Source: DATKSG01 sp035531775
Lineage (GTDB): Bacteria > Actinomycetota > Acidimicrobiia > Acidimicrobiales > UBA8190
Assembly (NCBI GenBank): GCA_035531775.1
Contig: DATKSG010000073.1
Coordinates: forward strand, 1 to 48,978
Direction of reading: 5' to 3'
DNA: 48,978 nucleotides
Part shown: piece by piece, positions 41,689 to 48,978 of the stretch
Numbering within the stretch: position 1 is the first letter of the stretch
Layout: the number at the start of each line of letters is the position of its first letter
Program-made: the position numbers and the translations under genes
Notes under the pieces: model-generated
Told to the model about the DNA's origin: nothing
Database searches by the model: none
What the model saw: only the letters and a program-made list of their open reading frames with translations

Positions 41689-44291
41689 CGCGGCGGACCA
41701 TCCTGGTGGCCGCCCTGGTGGTGGCGGCCGTGACGGTGTCCGCCGCTCCGGTGATCTCGGCCGCTTCCCCCACCACCGACGCCAACGCGGCGGCGGCTGT
41801 GGCCTCTTCGTCGAGCGTGCCAGCGCTCCCGCCCGGGTCGCGGGCGGTGGGAAGTGTCCCCGCCACGCAGATGTTGTCGGTGGACGTGGTCCTGCGTCCG
41901 CGTCGGCCGGCCGCCCTGGCCGCCTTCGACCAGGCTGTAACCACACCGGGGTCCCCGTCGTTCCGCCACTTCCTGGCCCCGGGTCGATTCGCCTCGGTCT
42001 TCGGCCCATCCCGGCGCCAGGTGACCGCCGTCCGGTCCTGGCTGGAGTCGGCCGGGCTACAGGCCGGGCCCACCTCGGGCGACGGGCTGCTGGTGCCGGT
42101 GCGCGCCAGCGTGGGCCGCCTGGCCCGGGCCTTCGCCGTCGGCTTCGCCGAATACCGCCTGCCGTCGGGTCGCCTGGCCCGGCTCCCCACGCGGGCGCCG
42201 TTGGTGGCCGGAGACGTGGCGTCGACCGTGGCCGGCATCGTGGGGCTCGACGACCTGAGCCGGCCCGCCCCCCTTTTGGAGCGGGCGGCGGCGGGCGCGG
42301 CGCCCCCCGCCTCGTCCACGCATCTGGCCTCTGCGTCGCCCCACGCCACCGGCGGACCGGTGGCCAACCCTTCGGGCTCTGGGTGTGCGGGGATGTCGCG
42401 CGGGGTGAGCGCCGACCAGTTGGCGTCGGCCTACTCGTTTTCGTCGCTCTACCCGGCCGACGAGGCGCAGGGTGTCACCATCGGCGTGTACGAGCTCGAG
42501 TCCTACCTCCCGGCGGACATCGCGCAGTTCGAGAGTTGCTACACGCCACCCATCACCGCCATGACCACCGAGGTGGCGGTGGACGGCGGCCCCAACGGCG
42601 CGCAGTCCTCCCCCTCGGGCTCGGGGGAGTCGGCCCTCGACATAGAGATGGTGGCCGGCATGGCGCCACAGGCCACCATCGAGGTGTTCGCCGGCCCGCA
42701 GGTGGCATCAGGTGGAGGCAACGGTCCGCTCGACACGTACGCCGCCATGGTGGACGGCTCATCGCCGCCGCAGGTAATCACCACCAGTTGGGGCGAGTGC
42801 GAATCCCAGTTGGGCACGGCCGCCATCACGGCCGAGTCCAACCTCTTTGCCCAGGCCGTGGCCCAGGGCCAGACGGTGGTGGCGGCCGCCGGGGACGAGG
42901 GGTCAGAGGACTGCTATCTGCCCCCCCCGCACGGCTCGTCCAACGATGCCAGCTTGGCCGTTGACGATCCGGGCAGCCAGCCCTGGGTCACGAGCGTCGG
43001 CGGGACGCGCCTCAGCTCGTTCAGCGCGCCCCCGGCCGAGTCGGTGTGGAACGACGGGGCCTTCGAGGGCGCCACCGGGGGGGGCATCTCCCAGGTGTGG
43101 GCCATGCCGTCGGCCCAGACCGGGCCCGGAGTGCAAAACGGCTTCACGAGCGCGGTGTCGTGTCCGTCGCACCCGTCGAGCGGCACGGTCTCGTGTCGGG
43201 AGGTGCCCGACGTGGCCGCCGACAGTGACCCGGCATCGGGTTACGCCATCTACTGCTCGTGCGTGTCGGGGTGGCAGGCCTTCGGCGGTACCAGCATGGC
43301 GTCACCGTTGTGGGCGTCGCTGGTGGCCCTGGCCGACCAGCAGCAAGGCGGTGTCGGGCTCGGCGACATTGACGCCGCGCTGTACCAAGCCGGCTGCGCC
43401 GCTTCGCCCCCGTTCAACGACGTGACGGTGGGCAACAACCAGGCCTTGGCCCCGAGCGACCCGCCGCCATCGCCGGCCGGCCCCTACTACCCGGCCGGCG
43501 CCCACTTCGACCTGGCCACGGGGCTCGGCACCCCCATCGCCAGCCTCCTGCTGCCCGACCTTCTGCACCCACTCGACGACTGCCCACTGGTCACCGGCCT
43601 GAGCGTCACCTCGGGGCCACCGACGGGGGGAACGGTGGTGACCATCACCGGCGCCCATCTGTCGGGCGTGAACGAAGTCGACTTCGGCTCGTCCAACCCG
43701 GGCACGGGGCTCCAGGTGTCGGACGGTTCCATCACCGTGCACTCCCCGGCTTCACCCACCGGCGGCTACGACGTCGTACCGGTTCTGATGCGTACCGCGG
43801 ACGAGGTCTTGGGCCTCGACGGCAAGACACCCTTCACCTACGTGGGAACGGCCGGCTACTGGTTGGTCGGATCCGACGGCGGCATCTTCGCCTTCGGCCA
43901 AGCCGGCTACTTCGGCTCCATGGGTGGCGCCACGTTGGCCAAGCCCATCGTGGCCATGCGCAACACCCCAACCCTGGGTGGCTACTGGCTGGTGGGATCC
44001 GACGGCGGCATCTTCGCTTTCGGCGACGCCGCCTACTTCGGCTCCATGGGGGCCAGCACCTTGGCCAAGCCCATCGTGTCCATGGCCGCCACCCCCGACG
44101 GCCGTGGCTACTGGCTGGTGGGATCCGACGGCGGCATCTTCGCCTTCGGCGACTCCGCCTACTTCGGCTCCATGGGGGCCAGCACCTTGGCCAAACCCAT
44201 CGTGTCCATGGCCGCCACCCCCGACGGCCGTGGCTACTGGCTGGTGGGATCCGACGGCGGCATCTTCGCTTTCGGCGACGCCGGCTTCTAA
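41685..44291 (+). CDS. secreted S53 (sedolisin/kumamolisin) serine peptidase with TIG domain and truncated GYW repeats
   Basis: An 868-aa exported protease. The GTG at 41685 overlaps the rarA stop by 4 bp and is followed by a signal peptide (residues 5-26). The activation prodomain covers about 60-200. The catalytic residues are E315 and D319 (SGESALDIEM), oxyanion D404 (AAGDEGS) and S537 (FGGTSMASP). The calcium site is FNDVTVGNN with FDLATGLGTP. A TIG/IPT Ig-like domain follows (about 635-720), then four 42-residue GYW repeats from 724. The frame ends at TAA 44289-44291 inside the fourth repeat. Sedolisins act at acidic pH outside the cell. The repeats may attach the enzyme to the envelope or substrate. 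It interrupts the rarA to alaS gene order. Confidence 0.94.
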   Translation: MTRRTILVAALVVAAVTVSAAPVISAASPTTDANAAAAVASSSSVPALPPGSRAVGSVPATQMLSVDVVLRPRRPAALAAFDQAVTTPGSPSFRHFLAPGRFASVFGPSRRQVTAVRSWLESAGLQAGPTSGDGLLVPVRASVGRLARAFAVGFAEYRLPSGRLARLPTRAPLVAGDVASTVAGIVGLDDLSRPAPLLERAAAGAAPPASSTHLASASPHATGGPVANPSGSGCAGMSRGVSADQLASAYSFSSLYPADEAQGVTIGVYELESYLPADIAQFESCYTPPITAMTTEVAVDGGPNGAQSSPSGSGESALDIEMVAGMAPQATIEVFAGPQVASGGGNGPLDTYAAMVDGSSPPQVITTSWGECESQLGTAAITAESNLFAQAVAQGQTVVAAAGDEGSEDCYLPPPHGSSNDASLAVDDPGSQPWVTSVGGTRLSSFSAPPAESVWNDGAFEGATGGGISQVWAMPSAQTGPGVQNGFTSAVSCPSHPSSGTVSCREVPDVAADSDPASGYAIYCSCVSGWQAFGGTSMASPLWASLVALADQQQGGVGLGDIDAALYQAGCAASPPFNDVTVGNNQALAPSDPPPSPAGPYYPAGAHFDLATGLGTPIASLLLPDLLHPLDDCPLVTGLSVTSGPPTGGTVVTITGAHLSGVNEVDFGSSNPGTGLQVSDGSITVHSPASPTGGYDVVPVLMRTADEVLGLDGKTPFTYVGTAGYWLVGSDGGIFAFGQAGYFGSMGGATLAKPIVAMRNTPTLGGYWLVGSDGGIFAFGDAAYFGSMGASTLAKPIVSMAATPDGRGYWLVGSDGGIFAFGDSAYFGSMGASTLAKPIVSMAATPDGRGYWLVGSDGGIFAFGDAGF

Positions 44292-44348
44292 GGCTCCATG
44301 GGGGCCAGCACCTTGGCCAAGCCCATCGTGTCCATGGCCGCCCCGTAG
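43854..44348 (+). repeat. 126-bp GYW repeat array in the peptidase C-terminus
   Basis: Copies begin at 43854, 43980, 44106 and 44232. Copies two and three differ at 3 of 126 positions by direct comparison, so they are recent or are kept homogeneous by recombination. The fourth copy contains the TAA and continues in frame to the TAG at 44346-44348. The family is shared with 1676-2413. Confidence 0.9.
44292..44348 (+). pseudogene. severed end of the peptidase's last repeat (in frame after TAA)
   Basis: Directly after TAA the same frame reads GSMGASTLAKPIVSMAAP and then TAG. The other GYW protein ends GSMGGQHLSQPMVGMAA, so this is the expected natural C-terminus. The TAA replaces the position just before GSMG. 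Where that position is Tyr (FYGSMGG in the 572-aa protein) one C-to-A change gives TAA; where it is Phe (YFGSMGA in sister repeats) two changes are needed. Confidence 0.85.
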
Positions 44349-44360
44349 GATGGCGGAGCC

Positions 44361-44864
44361 ATGACCGCTGACACCGCCGCCGTGCTCGCCGGCGCCCTCG
44401 CCACCACTGCCGCTGTCGTCACGGTGGTGGCGGTCGTGCTGCTCGGGCGCCGCCTGCGGGAACTGCGGAGGCTGGTGGACCAACTGCGAAGCGAGGCGCT
44501 CCCGCTCGTACGCGAGGCCCGCGTGGTCGTGGACCAGGCCGCCACCGAGATGGTGCGGGTGACCGACGTCCTCGGCTCGGCCGAGGCGGTGTCGGCCACG
44601 GTGGACTCCGCCTCACGCCTGGCTTATCGGGCCTTCGCCAACCCCCTAGTCAAGGTGGTGGCCTTCGGATCGGGCTTCGGCGGCGCCCTACGCCGCCTGG
44701 CGGGCCGCCCGCCGCGGCGGCGCCTGCCCGACGGCGTCTCCGCCGCGGACCGTTCCCGCCGTGGCGTCGAAGGTCCCGACTTGGCCATCCCTGGCACGGC
44801 GCGACACGACAAAGGCCGCCGACGCCTGGCCCATCGGCGCCGTTCGGAGGTGCCCGCACAGTGA
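44361..44864 (+). CDS. DUF948-like single-pass membrane protein with coiled coil
   Basis: A 167-aa protein with an N-terminal TM helix (about 7-30) followed by a charged heptad region (RRLRELRRLVDQLRSEALPLVREARVVVDQAATEMVRV) that should be a coiled coil. The C-terminal half is basic and probably disordered. Actinobacteria commonly have such a DUF948-type gene just upstream of alaS, and this position fits. It starts 13 bp after the severed peptidase repeat. The function is not known; a membrane-scaffold role is only a guess. It overlaps the next gene by 4 bp. Confidence 0.78.
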   Translation: MTADTAAVLAGALATTAAVVTVVAVVLLGRRLRELRRLVDQLRSEALPLVREARVVVDQAATEMVRVTDVLGSAEAVSATVDSASRLAYRAFANPLVKVVAFGSGFGGALRRLAGRPPRRRLPDGVSAADRSRRGVEGPDLAIPGTARHDKGRRRLAHRRRSEVPAQ

Positions 44865-45136
44865 TCCGCCGTGGCGCATGGATGACAGCCGGCATGGTGG
44901 TGGGCGTGGGCGCCACGGTGTGGTCTCAACGCCAGGCCGCCGTACTGACCCAGCGGGCCCGCCAGGGCCGGCTGCCCGGGGATGTGGCGCGGATCATCGA
45001 TCGGGGCTCGCGTCGCGTCGGCACGCGCCTGCGCCTGGCTGTGGACGCCGGACGTGTCGAGGCGCGCCGTCGCCAGGAGGAGCTCCACCGGCAACTGGCC
45101 ACCACGGCCCGCATGCCTGGCCGCCAGGCCGGATGA
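44861..45136 (+). CDS. small basic protein upstream of alaS
   Basis: A 91-aa protein starting GTG 44861 inside the stop of the previous gene. It has a short hydrophobic segment (WMTAGMVVGVGATVW, residues 7-21) and a basic helical remainder (RQEELHRQLATTARMPGRQAG). In other actinobacteria a second small gene follows the DUF948-like gene before alaS (DUF6167-like), and this is probably its counterpart. The evidence is positional and composition-based. Confidence 0.72.
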   Translation: MIRRGAWMTAGMVVGVGATVWSQRQAAVLTQRARQGRLPGDVARIIDRGSRRVGTRLRLAVDAGRVEARRRQEELHRQLATTARMPGRQAG

Positions 45137-45145
45137 GGCGCTGAG

Positions 45146-47713
45146 GTGGACGCCTCGAAGCTCCGCGCCTCGTTCACCGGGTACTTCGCCCAACGCGGCC
45201 ATCACGTCGTCGAGTCGGCCAGCCTGGTCCCCCATGACCCCACGGTGCTCTTCACCATCGCCGGCATGGTCCCCTTCAAGCCGTACTTCCTGGGTGACGA
45301 CAGCGCCCCGTGGCCCCGGGCCACTTCGGTGCAGAAGTGCTTCCGCACGGTGGACATCGACATCATCGGCACCACGCTCCGGCACTGCACCTTCTTCGAG
45401 ATGCTCGGCAACTTCAGCTTCGGCGATTACTTCAAGGCGCAAGCTATCCCCTTCGCCTGGGAGCTCATGACCGAGGTGCTCGGCATCGACGGGGAACGCC
45501 TGTGGGCGACGGTCTACGAGAACGACGACGAGGCCGAATCGCTGTGGACGTCGGCCACTGGCCTGCCGGCCGAGCGGGTCCAGCGCATGGGGGAAGACAA
45601 CTTCTGGAAGATGGGCGATACCGGCCCCTGCGGCCCGTGCTCGGAGCTGTACTACGACCGGGGCCCGCAGTACGGGGCCGAAGGCGGGCCGGCGCATGGT
45701 GGCGAAGAGCGCTACGTCGAGCTCTACAACCTGGTGTTCATGCAGTACAACCGCCAGGCCGACGGCACCTTGGCCGACCTGCCGGGCAAGAGCATCGACA
45801 CCGGCGCCGGCCTCGAGCGCATCCTGCCCGTGCTCCAAGGCGTCGGATCGATCTTCGAGACCGACGTCTTCCGGCCGGTGCTGGCCGTGGCCGAGCAGGC
45901 CACCGGTGTGCGCTACGGGGCCGACGAAGCGAGTGATGTGTCGCTGCGCATCCTGGCCGACCACGCCCGGGCCATGGCCATGGTGGTGGCTGACGGGGTG
46001 GTGCCGGCCAACGAAGGACGCGGCTACGTGCTTCGCCGCGTCATCCGCCGAGCCGTGCTCCGCGCCCACCAGCTCGGGGTGGTGGAGCCGGTGACACCGG
46101 GACTGGTGGCGGCCGTGGTCGAGGTGCTCGGCGCCGCCTATCCGGCGCTCCAGCAGCAGGCCGACACCATCGCCGCCGTGGTGGAACGCGAAGAGGGCAG
46201 CTTCCGCCGCACCTTGGCCTCGGGCTCGGCCATCTTGGAGGAGGCGCTCAATGCCGGTTCCGGCGGGGGATCCGAGGTGTCCGGTGACGTGGCCTTCCGG
46301 CTGCACGACACCCACGGGTTCCCCATCGAGCTCACCATGGAGATGGCGGCGGAAGCCGGGGCGGATGTCGACGTCGAAGGCTTCGAGCGGGCCATGGCCG
46401 AGCAGCGCAGCCGGGCCCAGGCCGATGCCCGGGCCCGGCGTCAGGCCGTGGGCGAGGAGGCGGTCTACCGGGAGCTGCTCGACCAGGGCGGTCCCACCCT
46501 CTTCACCGGCTACGAGCACCACGACGAGGCGGCCCGGGTGGTGGGGGTAGTGCCCGGCGCCGAGCCCGCGACGGTGGAGATCGTGCTCGACCGCACTCCG
46601 TTCTACGCCGAGTCGGGCGGCCAAGTGGGCGACACCGGCACCATCACCACCGAAACAGGACGGGCCACCGTGCGAGACACCCAGGCCGTGCTGCCGGGCC
46701 TGGTGGTTCACCGCGCCGTGGTAGAGGGCGAGATCTTCGCCGGCCAGGACGCCCTGGCCGTGATCGACGCCGGCCGGCGGGAGTCCACCCGTCGCAACCA
46801 CACCGGGACCCACCTGCTGCACAGCGCCCTGCGCCAGGTGCTCGGCGACCACGTCCGCCAGCAGGGCTCCATGGTGGCGCCCGATCGCCTGCGCTTCGAC
46901 TTCTCCCACCACGGTCCCGTGGGCCCCGAGGTGCTACGCCAGGTCACCGAGCTGGCCAACGCCGAAGTGCTGAGCGACGCCGAGGTGGAGGTGGTGGAGA
47001 CCTCCATGGCCGACGCACAAGCCATGGGGGCGCTGGCCTTCTTCGGCGACAAGTACGGCGAGCAGGTAAGGGTGGTACGTGCCGGGAGCCACTCGACCGA
47101 GCTGTGCGGCGGCACCCATGTGGGCGCTCTGGGCATGATCGGCCCCATCACGGTGGTGTCGGAGAGCTCTATCGGGTCCAACACCAGGCGCATCGAGGCC
47201 GTCACCGGCGCCGGGGCCCTGGGACTGCTCGAAGATCGCCAGCGCCAGTTGGAGGAAGCGGCCCGCCTGCTGCGCACTGAGCCCGACGCCGTGGTGGAGG
47301 CCTTGGGCAAATTGCTCGAGCGCCAGCGCCACGCCGATCGCGAGCTCGGACGGCTGCGCGACGCCCAGTTGGAGCACGACGCCGCTTCCATGGTCGGCGG
47401 GGCCGGGTCAGCGGCGGCGGCCGTAGTGGCCCGCCGCGACGGCCTCACCCCCGACCAGCTCCGCGACCTGGCCCAGGCTGTGCGGCGCCGGGGCCCGGCC
47501 ACGGTGGTGGTGGCGGGCTCACCCGACGGCACCAAGGCGGCGGTGGTGGTGGCCACCGACGGCGCCGTGCACGCCGGCACCACCGTCAAGGAGCTGGCCG
47601 CCATGGTGGGAGGCGGGGGCGGCGGCTCGGCCGAGCTGGCCGTGGCCGGAGGGCGCGACGGCGGCGCCATCGACGTCATGCTCGACGAGGCCAGGCGCCG
47701 GCTGGGTGCCTGA
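45146..47713 (+). CDS. alaS: alanyl-tRNA synthetase
   Basis: An 855-aa class II synthetase with the full domain set. The N-terminal core has HHVVESASLVP, QKCFRTVDIDIIG, FFEMLGNFSFGDYFK and WKMGDTGPCGPCSELYYDRG. The editing domain has NHTGTHLLHSALRQVLG (HxxxH) and ELCGGTHVGALG. The C-terminal C-Ala domain has MVGGGGGGSAELAVAGG. GTG 45146 follows the previous stop by 9 bp with GAGG just upstream. The alaS-ruvX-mltG order is conserved in actinobacteria. It abuts ruvX (TGA then ATG with no gap). Confidence 0.97.
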   Translation: MDASKLRASFTGYFAQRGHHVVESASLVPHDPTVLFTIAGMVPFKPYFLGDDSAPWPRATSVQKCFRTVDIDIIGTTLRHCTFFEMLGNFSFGDYFKAQAIPFAWELMTEVLGIDGERLWATVYENDDEAESLWTSATGLPAERVQRMGEDNFWKMGDTGPCGPCSELYYDRGPQYGAEGGPAHGGEERYVELYNLVFMQYNRQADGTLADLPGKSIDTGAGLERILPVLQGVGSIFETDVFRPVLAVAEQATGVRYGADEASDVSLRILADHARAMAMVVADGVVPANEGRGYVLRRVIRRAVLRAHQLGVVEPVTPGLVAAVVEVLGAAYPALQQQADTIAAVVEREEGSFRRTLASGSAILEEALNAGSGGGSEVSGDVAFRLHDTHGFPIELTMEMAAEAGADVDVEGFERAMAEQRSRAQADARARRQAVGEEAVYRELLDQGGPTLFTGYEHHDEAARVVGVVPGAEPATVEIVLDRTPFYAESGGQVGDTGTITTETGRATVRDTQAVLPGLVVHRAVVEGEIFAGQDALAVIDAGRRESTRRNHTGTHLLHSALRQVLGDHVRQQGSMVAPDRLRFDFSHHGPVGPEVLRQVTELANAEVLSDAEVEVVETSMADAQAMGALAFFGDKYGEQVRVVRAGSHSTELCGGTHVGALGMIGPITVVSESSIGSNTRRIEAVTGAGALGLLEDRQRQLEEAARLLRTEPDAVVEALGKLLERQRHADRELGRLRDAQLEHDAASMVGGAGSAAAAVVARRDGLTPDQLRDLAQAVRRRGPATVVVAGSPDGTKAAVVVATDGAVHAGTTVKELAAMVGGGGGGSAELAVAGGRDGGAIDVMLDEARRRLGA

Positions 47714-48157
47714 ATGGGGCGGGTGGTCGGCCTCGACTTGGGCGAACGGCGCATCGGGGTGGCCGTGTCCGACAGCGGCCGGGTACTGGCGTCGCCGCAT
47801 TGCACCATCGAACGCGCCCGCACCGGACCCGACAGCGCCGAGGCGGATCGGGCCGCCGTGGTGGCCGTGGTGACCGATCTGGGCGCCGAGCAGGTGGTGG
47901 TGGGCATGCCCCTCGGGCTCGATGGCCGCCGGGGCCGCGCCGGACGGGCGGCGGCCGACGAAGCGGCGGCCTTGTCCCGGGCGCTGGAGCCGGACGGGGT
48001 GGCTGTCACCACCTTCGACGAGCGCTTCACCACCGTGTCGGCCGAGCGGGCCCTGGCCCAGGCCGGGCATTCAGGACGCTCCCGGCGCCAGGTGGTGGAC
48101 CAGGCCGCTGCCGCTGTGATGTTGCAGGCATGGCTCGACTCCGGGCACCGGCGGTGA
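47714..48157 (+). CDS. ruvX: RuvX/YqgF family pre-16S rRNA nuclease
   Basis: A 147-aa RNase H-fold protein beginning MGRVVGLDLGERRIGVAVSDS, the family's nucleotide/metal strand. VVVGMPLGLDGRRGRAGRAA and TTFDERFTTVSAERALAQAG follow, including the second acidic active-site residue. In bacteria it is linked to maturation of the 16S rRNA 5' end. It starts directly after the alaS stop and overlaps mltG by 4 bp (GTGA). Confidence 0.94.
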   Translation: MGRVVGLDLGERRIGVAVSDSGRVLASPHCTIERARTGPDSAEADRAAVVAVVTDLGAEQVVVGMPLGLDGRRGRAGRAAADEAAALSRALEPDGVAVTTFDERFTTVSAERALAQAGHSGRSRRQVVDQAAAAVMLQAWLDSGHRR

Positions 48158-48978
48158 CCGAGCACCCGCCGGTGCCCGTGGACCTCATCCCCGCGCCCGA
48201 GCAGCCCACGACGTCGCCTGGCCGGTCCCGGCGTCGTGGACCGCCGGTGGTGGTGGCTGGCGCGGCGGCGGCCGTGATGGTGCTCGGTGTGCTCGTGTGG
48301 GCCGTGGCCTGGTACGAGAGCCAGGTGGACGCCGGCCCGCCGGGTGCCGCCGTAGTGGTGGACGTGGCCCAGGGTGCCTCGGTGCAGTCGGTCACCTCCG
48401 ACCTGGCCCGCCAGGGCGTGGTAGGAGGCACGTGGGCGGCGCGCCTCTACTTCTTCTTCCACGGCGCCCCGGTGGTGCGCCCCGGGGGATACGGCTTCCG
48501 ACGCCACGAGTCGCTGGCCGCCGTGCGCGCCACCTTGCTGGCCGGACCCGACGTTCTGGTGGTGTCCCCCGGCTTCACCGTGGCCGAAGTGGCCGCCCGC
48601 CTGGGCCAGTTCCCCGGGCATGACGCCACCACCTTCGCCACGGCGGTGGCGCAGCGCACGGTGGTGTCGCGCTACGAAGCTCCGGGGCCGGGCAACCTCG
48701 ACGGGTTGCTCGCCCCCGGTGACTACGTGCTCGCTGCGGGCCAGAGCGACGTGTCGGTGCTCGAGCAGATGGTGCTGCGCTTCGACGCCGAAGCTTCCCA
48801 GGCCGGCCTGGTCACGGCAGCGGCCGCCCTCGGAATCACGCCGTACCAGGCCGTGGTGGCCGCCTCCATCGTGCAGAAGGAGGGTGTCTACAGCGAGAAC
48901 GTGGCCAAGGTGGCGCGCGTGATCTACAACCGCCTGGCCCGGGGCATGGCGCTGCAGATGGACTCGACCGTCCTCTAC
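48154..48978 (+). CDS. mltG: endolytic murein transglycosylase MltG, N-terminal part (cut by window edge)
   Basis: 275 codons are visible from GTG 48154 to the right edge. A cytoplasmic Pro/Arg-rich stretch leads to one TM helix (VVVAGAAAAVMVLGVLVWAVAW, about 32-53). A LysM-like region follows (about 67-130), then the YceG catalytic domain with VVAASIVQKEGVYSENVAKVARVIYNRLARGMALQMDSTVLY. The conserved glutamate of SIVxKE is present, although the family's usual VEKE is VQKE here. MltG cuts nascent glycan strands in the periplasm. The C-terminus lies outside the window. Confidence 0.93.
   Translation, partial: MTEHPPVPVDLIPAPEQPTTSPGRSRRRGPPVVVAGAAAAVMVLGVLVWAVAWYESQVDAGPPGAAVVVDVAQGASVQSVTSDLARQGVVGGTWAARLYFFFHGAPVVRPGGYGFRRHESLAAVRATLLAGPDVLVVSPGFTVAEVAARLGQFPGHDATTFATAVAQRTVVSRYEAPGPGNLDGLLAPGDYVLAAGQSDVSVLEQMVLRFDAEASQAGLVTAAAALGITPYQAVVAASIVQKEGVYSENVAKVARVIYNRLARGMALQMDSTVLY

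Noticed and set aside
44624..46912. 762-codon minus-strand open frame across alaS and the small genes
   Set aside because: It is antisense to alaS, whose motifs are clear. Long antisense frames are expected at this GC content, and the translation has the His/Gln/Gly-rich look of a shadow frame.
46708..48621. 637-codon minus-strand open frame
   Set aside because: Antisense to alaS, ruvX and mltG, all well supported.

Overview
The window looks like a chromosomal segment from a high-GC actinobacterium, most probably from the deep-branching Acidimicrobiia. Reasons: roughly 70% GC, many GTG starts and 4-bp start/stop overlaps, a phosphatidylinositol-mannoside gene set, an F420:NADP oxidoreductase-like gene, an MshC-like ligase, and secreted proteins carrying a 42-residue GYWLVxSDGGIFAFGD repeat that I associate with that class. 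The class assignment is inference. I saw no rRNA, tRNA, IS element or CRISPR array.

Region 1 (1-3.8 kb) is an envelope/secretome patch. It holds the start of a secreted protein (minus strand, cut by the window edge), a 572-aa secreted protein made of two kinds of repeats, a small Cys-rich minus-strand ORF with a SPASM-like cysteine pattern, and a 182-aa secreted protein. A perfect 18-bp inverted repeat closes the region between convergent genes.

Region 2 (3.8-13.6 kb) is a catabolic/accessory block. A TetR regulator and a nitronate monooxygenase run leftward. An enoyl-CoA hydratase, an SDR of dienoyl-CoA-reductase type, an MFS carrier, an HSL-type esterase, an aldehyde dehydrogenase and two sulfatase-fold hydrolases run rightward. 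A palindromic operator candidate lies between the two arms. A lower-GC Tat-exported putative glycosidase (13.6-15.2 kb, minus) follows and may be acquired. FabI/InhA-type enoyl-ACP reductase is then divergent from the F420:NADP oxidoreductase.

Region 3 (16.7-48.98 kb) is a long housekeeping run. From memory its order resembles the mycobacterial thrS-to-mltG chromosome segment: MshC-like ligase, thrS, HIT protein, [inserted EF-G-like gene, minus], PI/PIP synthase, PIM acyltransferase, PimA-type glycosyltransferase, M48 protease, pdxS-pdxT, yebC, ruvC-ruvA-ruvB, yajC-secD-secF, relA, hisS, aspS, rarA, [inserted S53 peptidase], two small membrane-associated proteins, alaS, ruvX, mltG (cut by the right edge). 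Together these cover aminoacyl-tRNA supply, inositol-lipid synthesis, vitamin B6 synthesis, recombination, protein export and the stringent response.

Most notable observations: (i) the S53 peptidase ends at a TAA inside its last repeat, with the rest of that repeat still in frame and ending at a normal position; (ii) a paired-cysteine duplicated module in the 572-aa secreted protein; (iii) a recurring TANNNT hexamer 6-8 nt before start codons, suggesting widespread leaderless transcription; (iv) a TetR operator candidate controlling a divergent lipid/xenobiotic-type operon; (v) the Cys-rich SPASM-like orphan.
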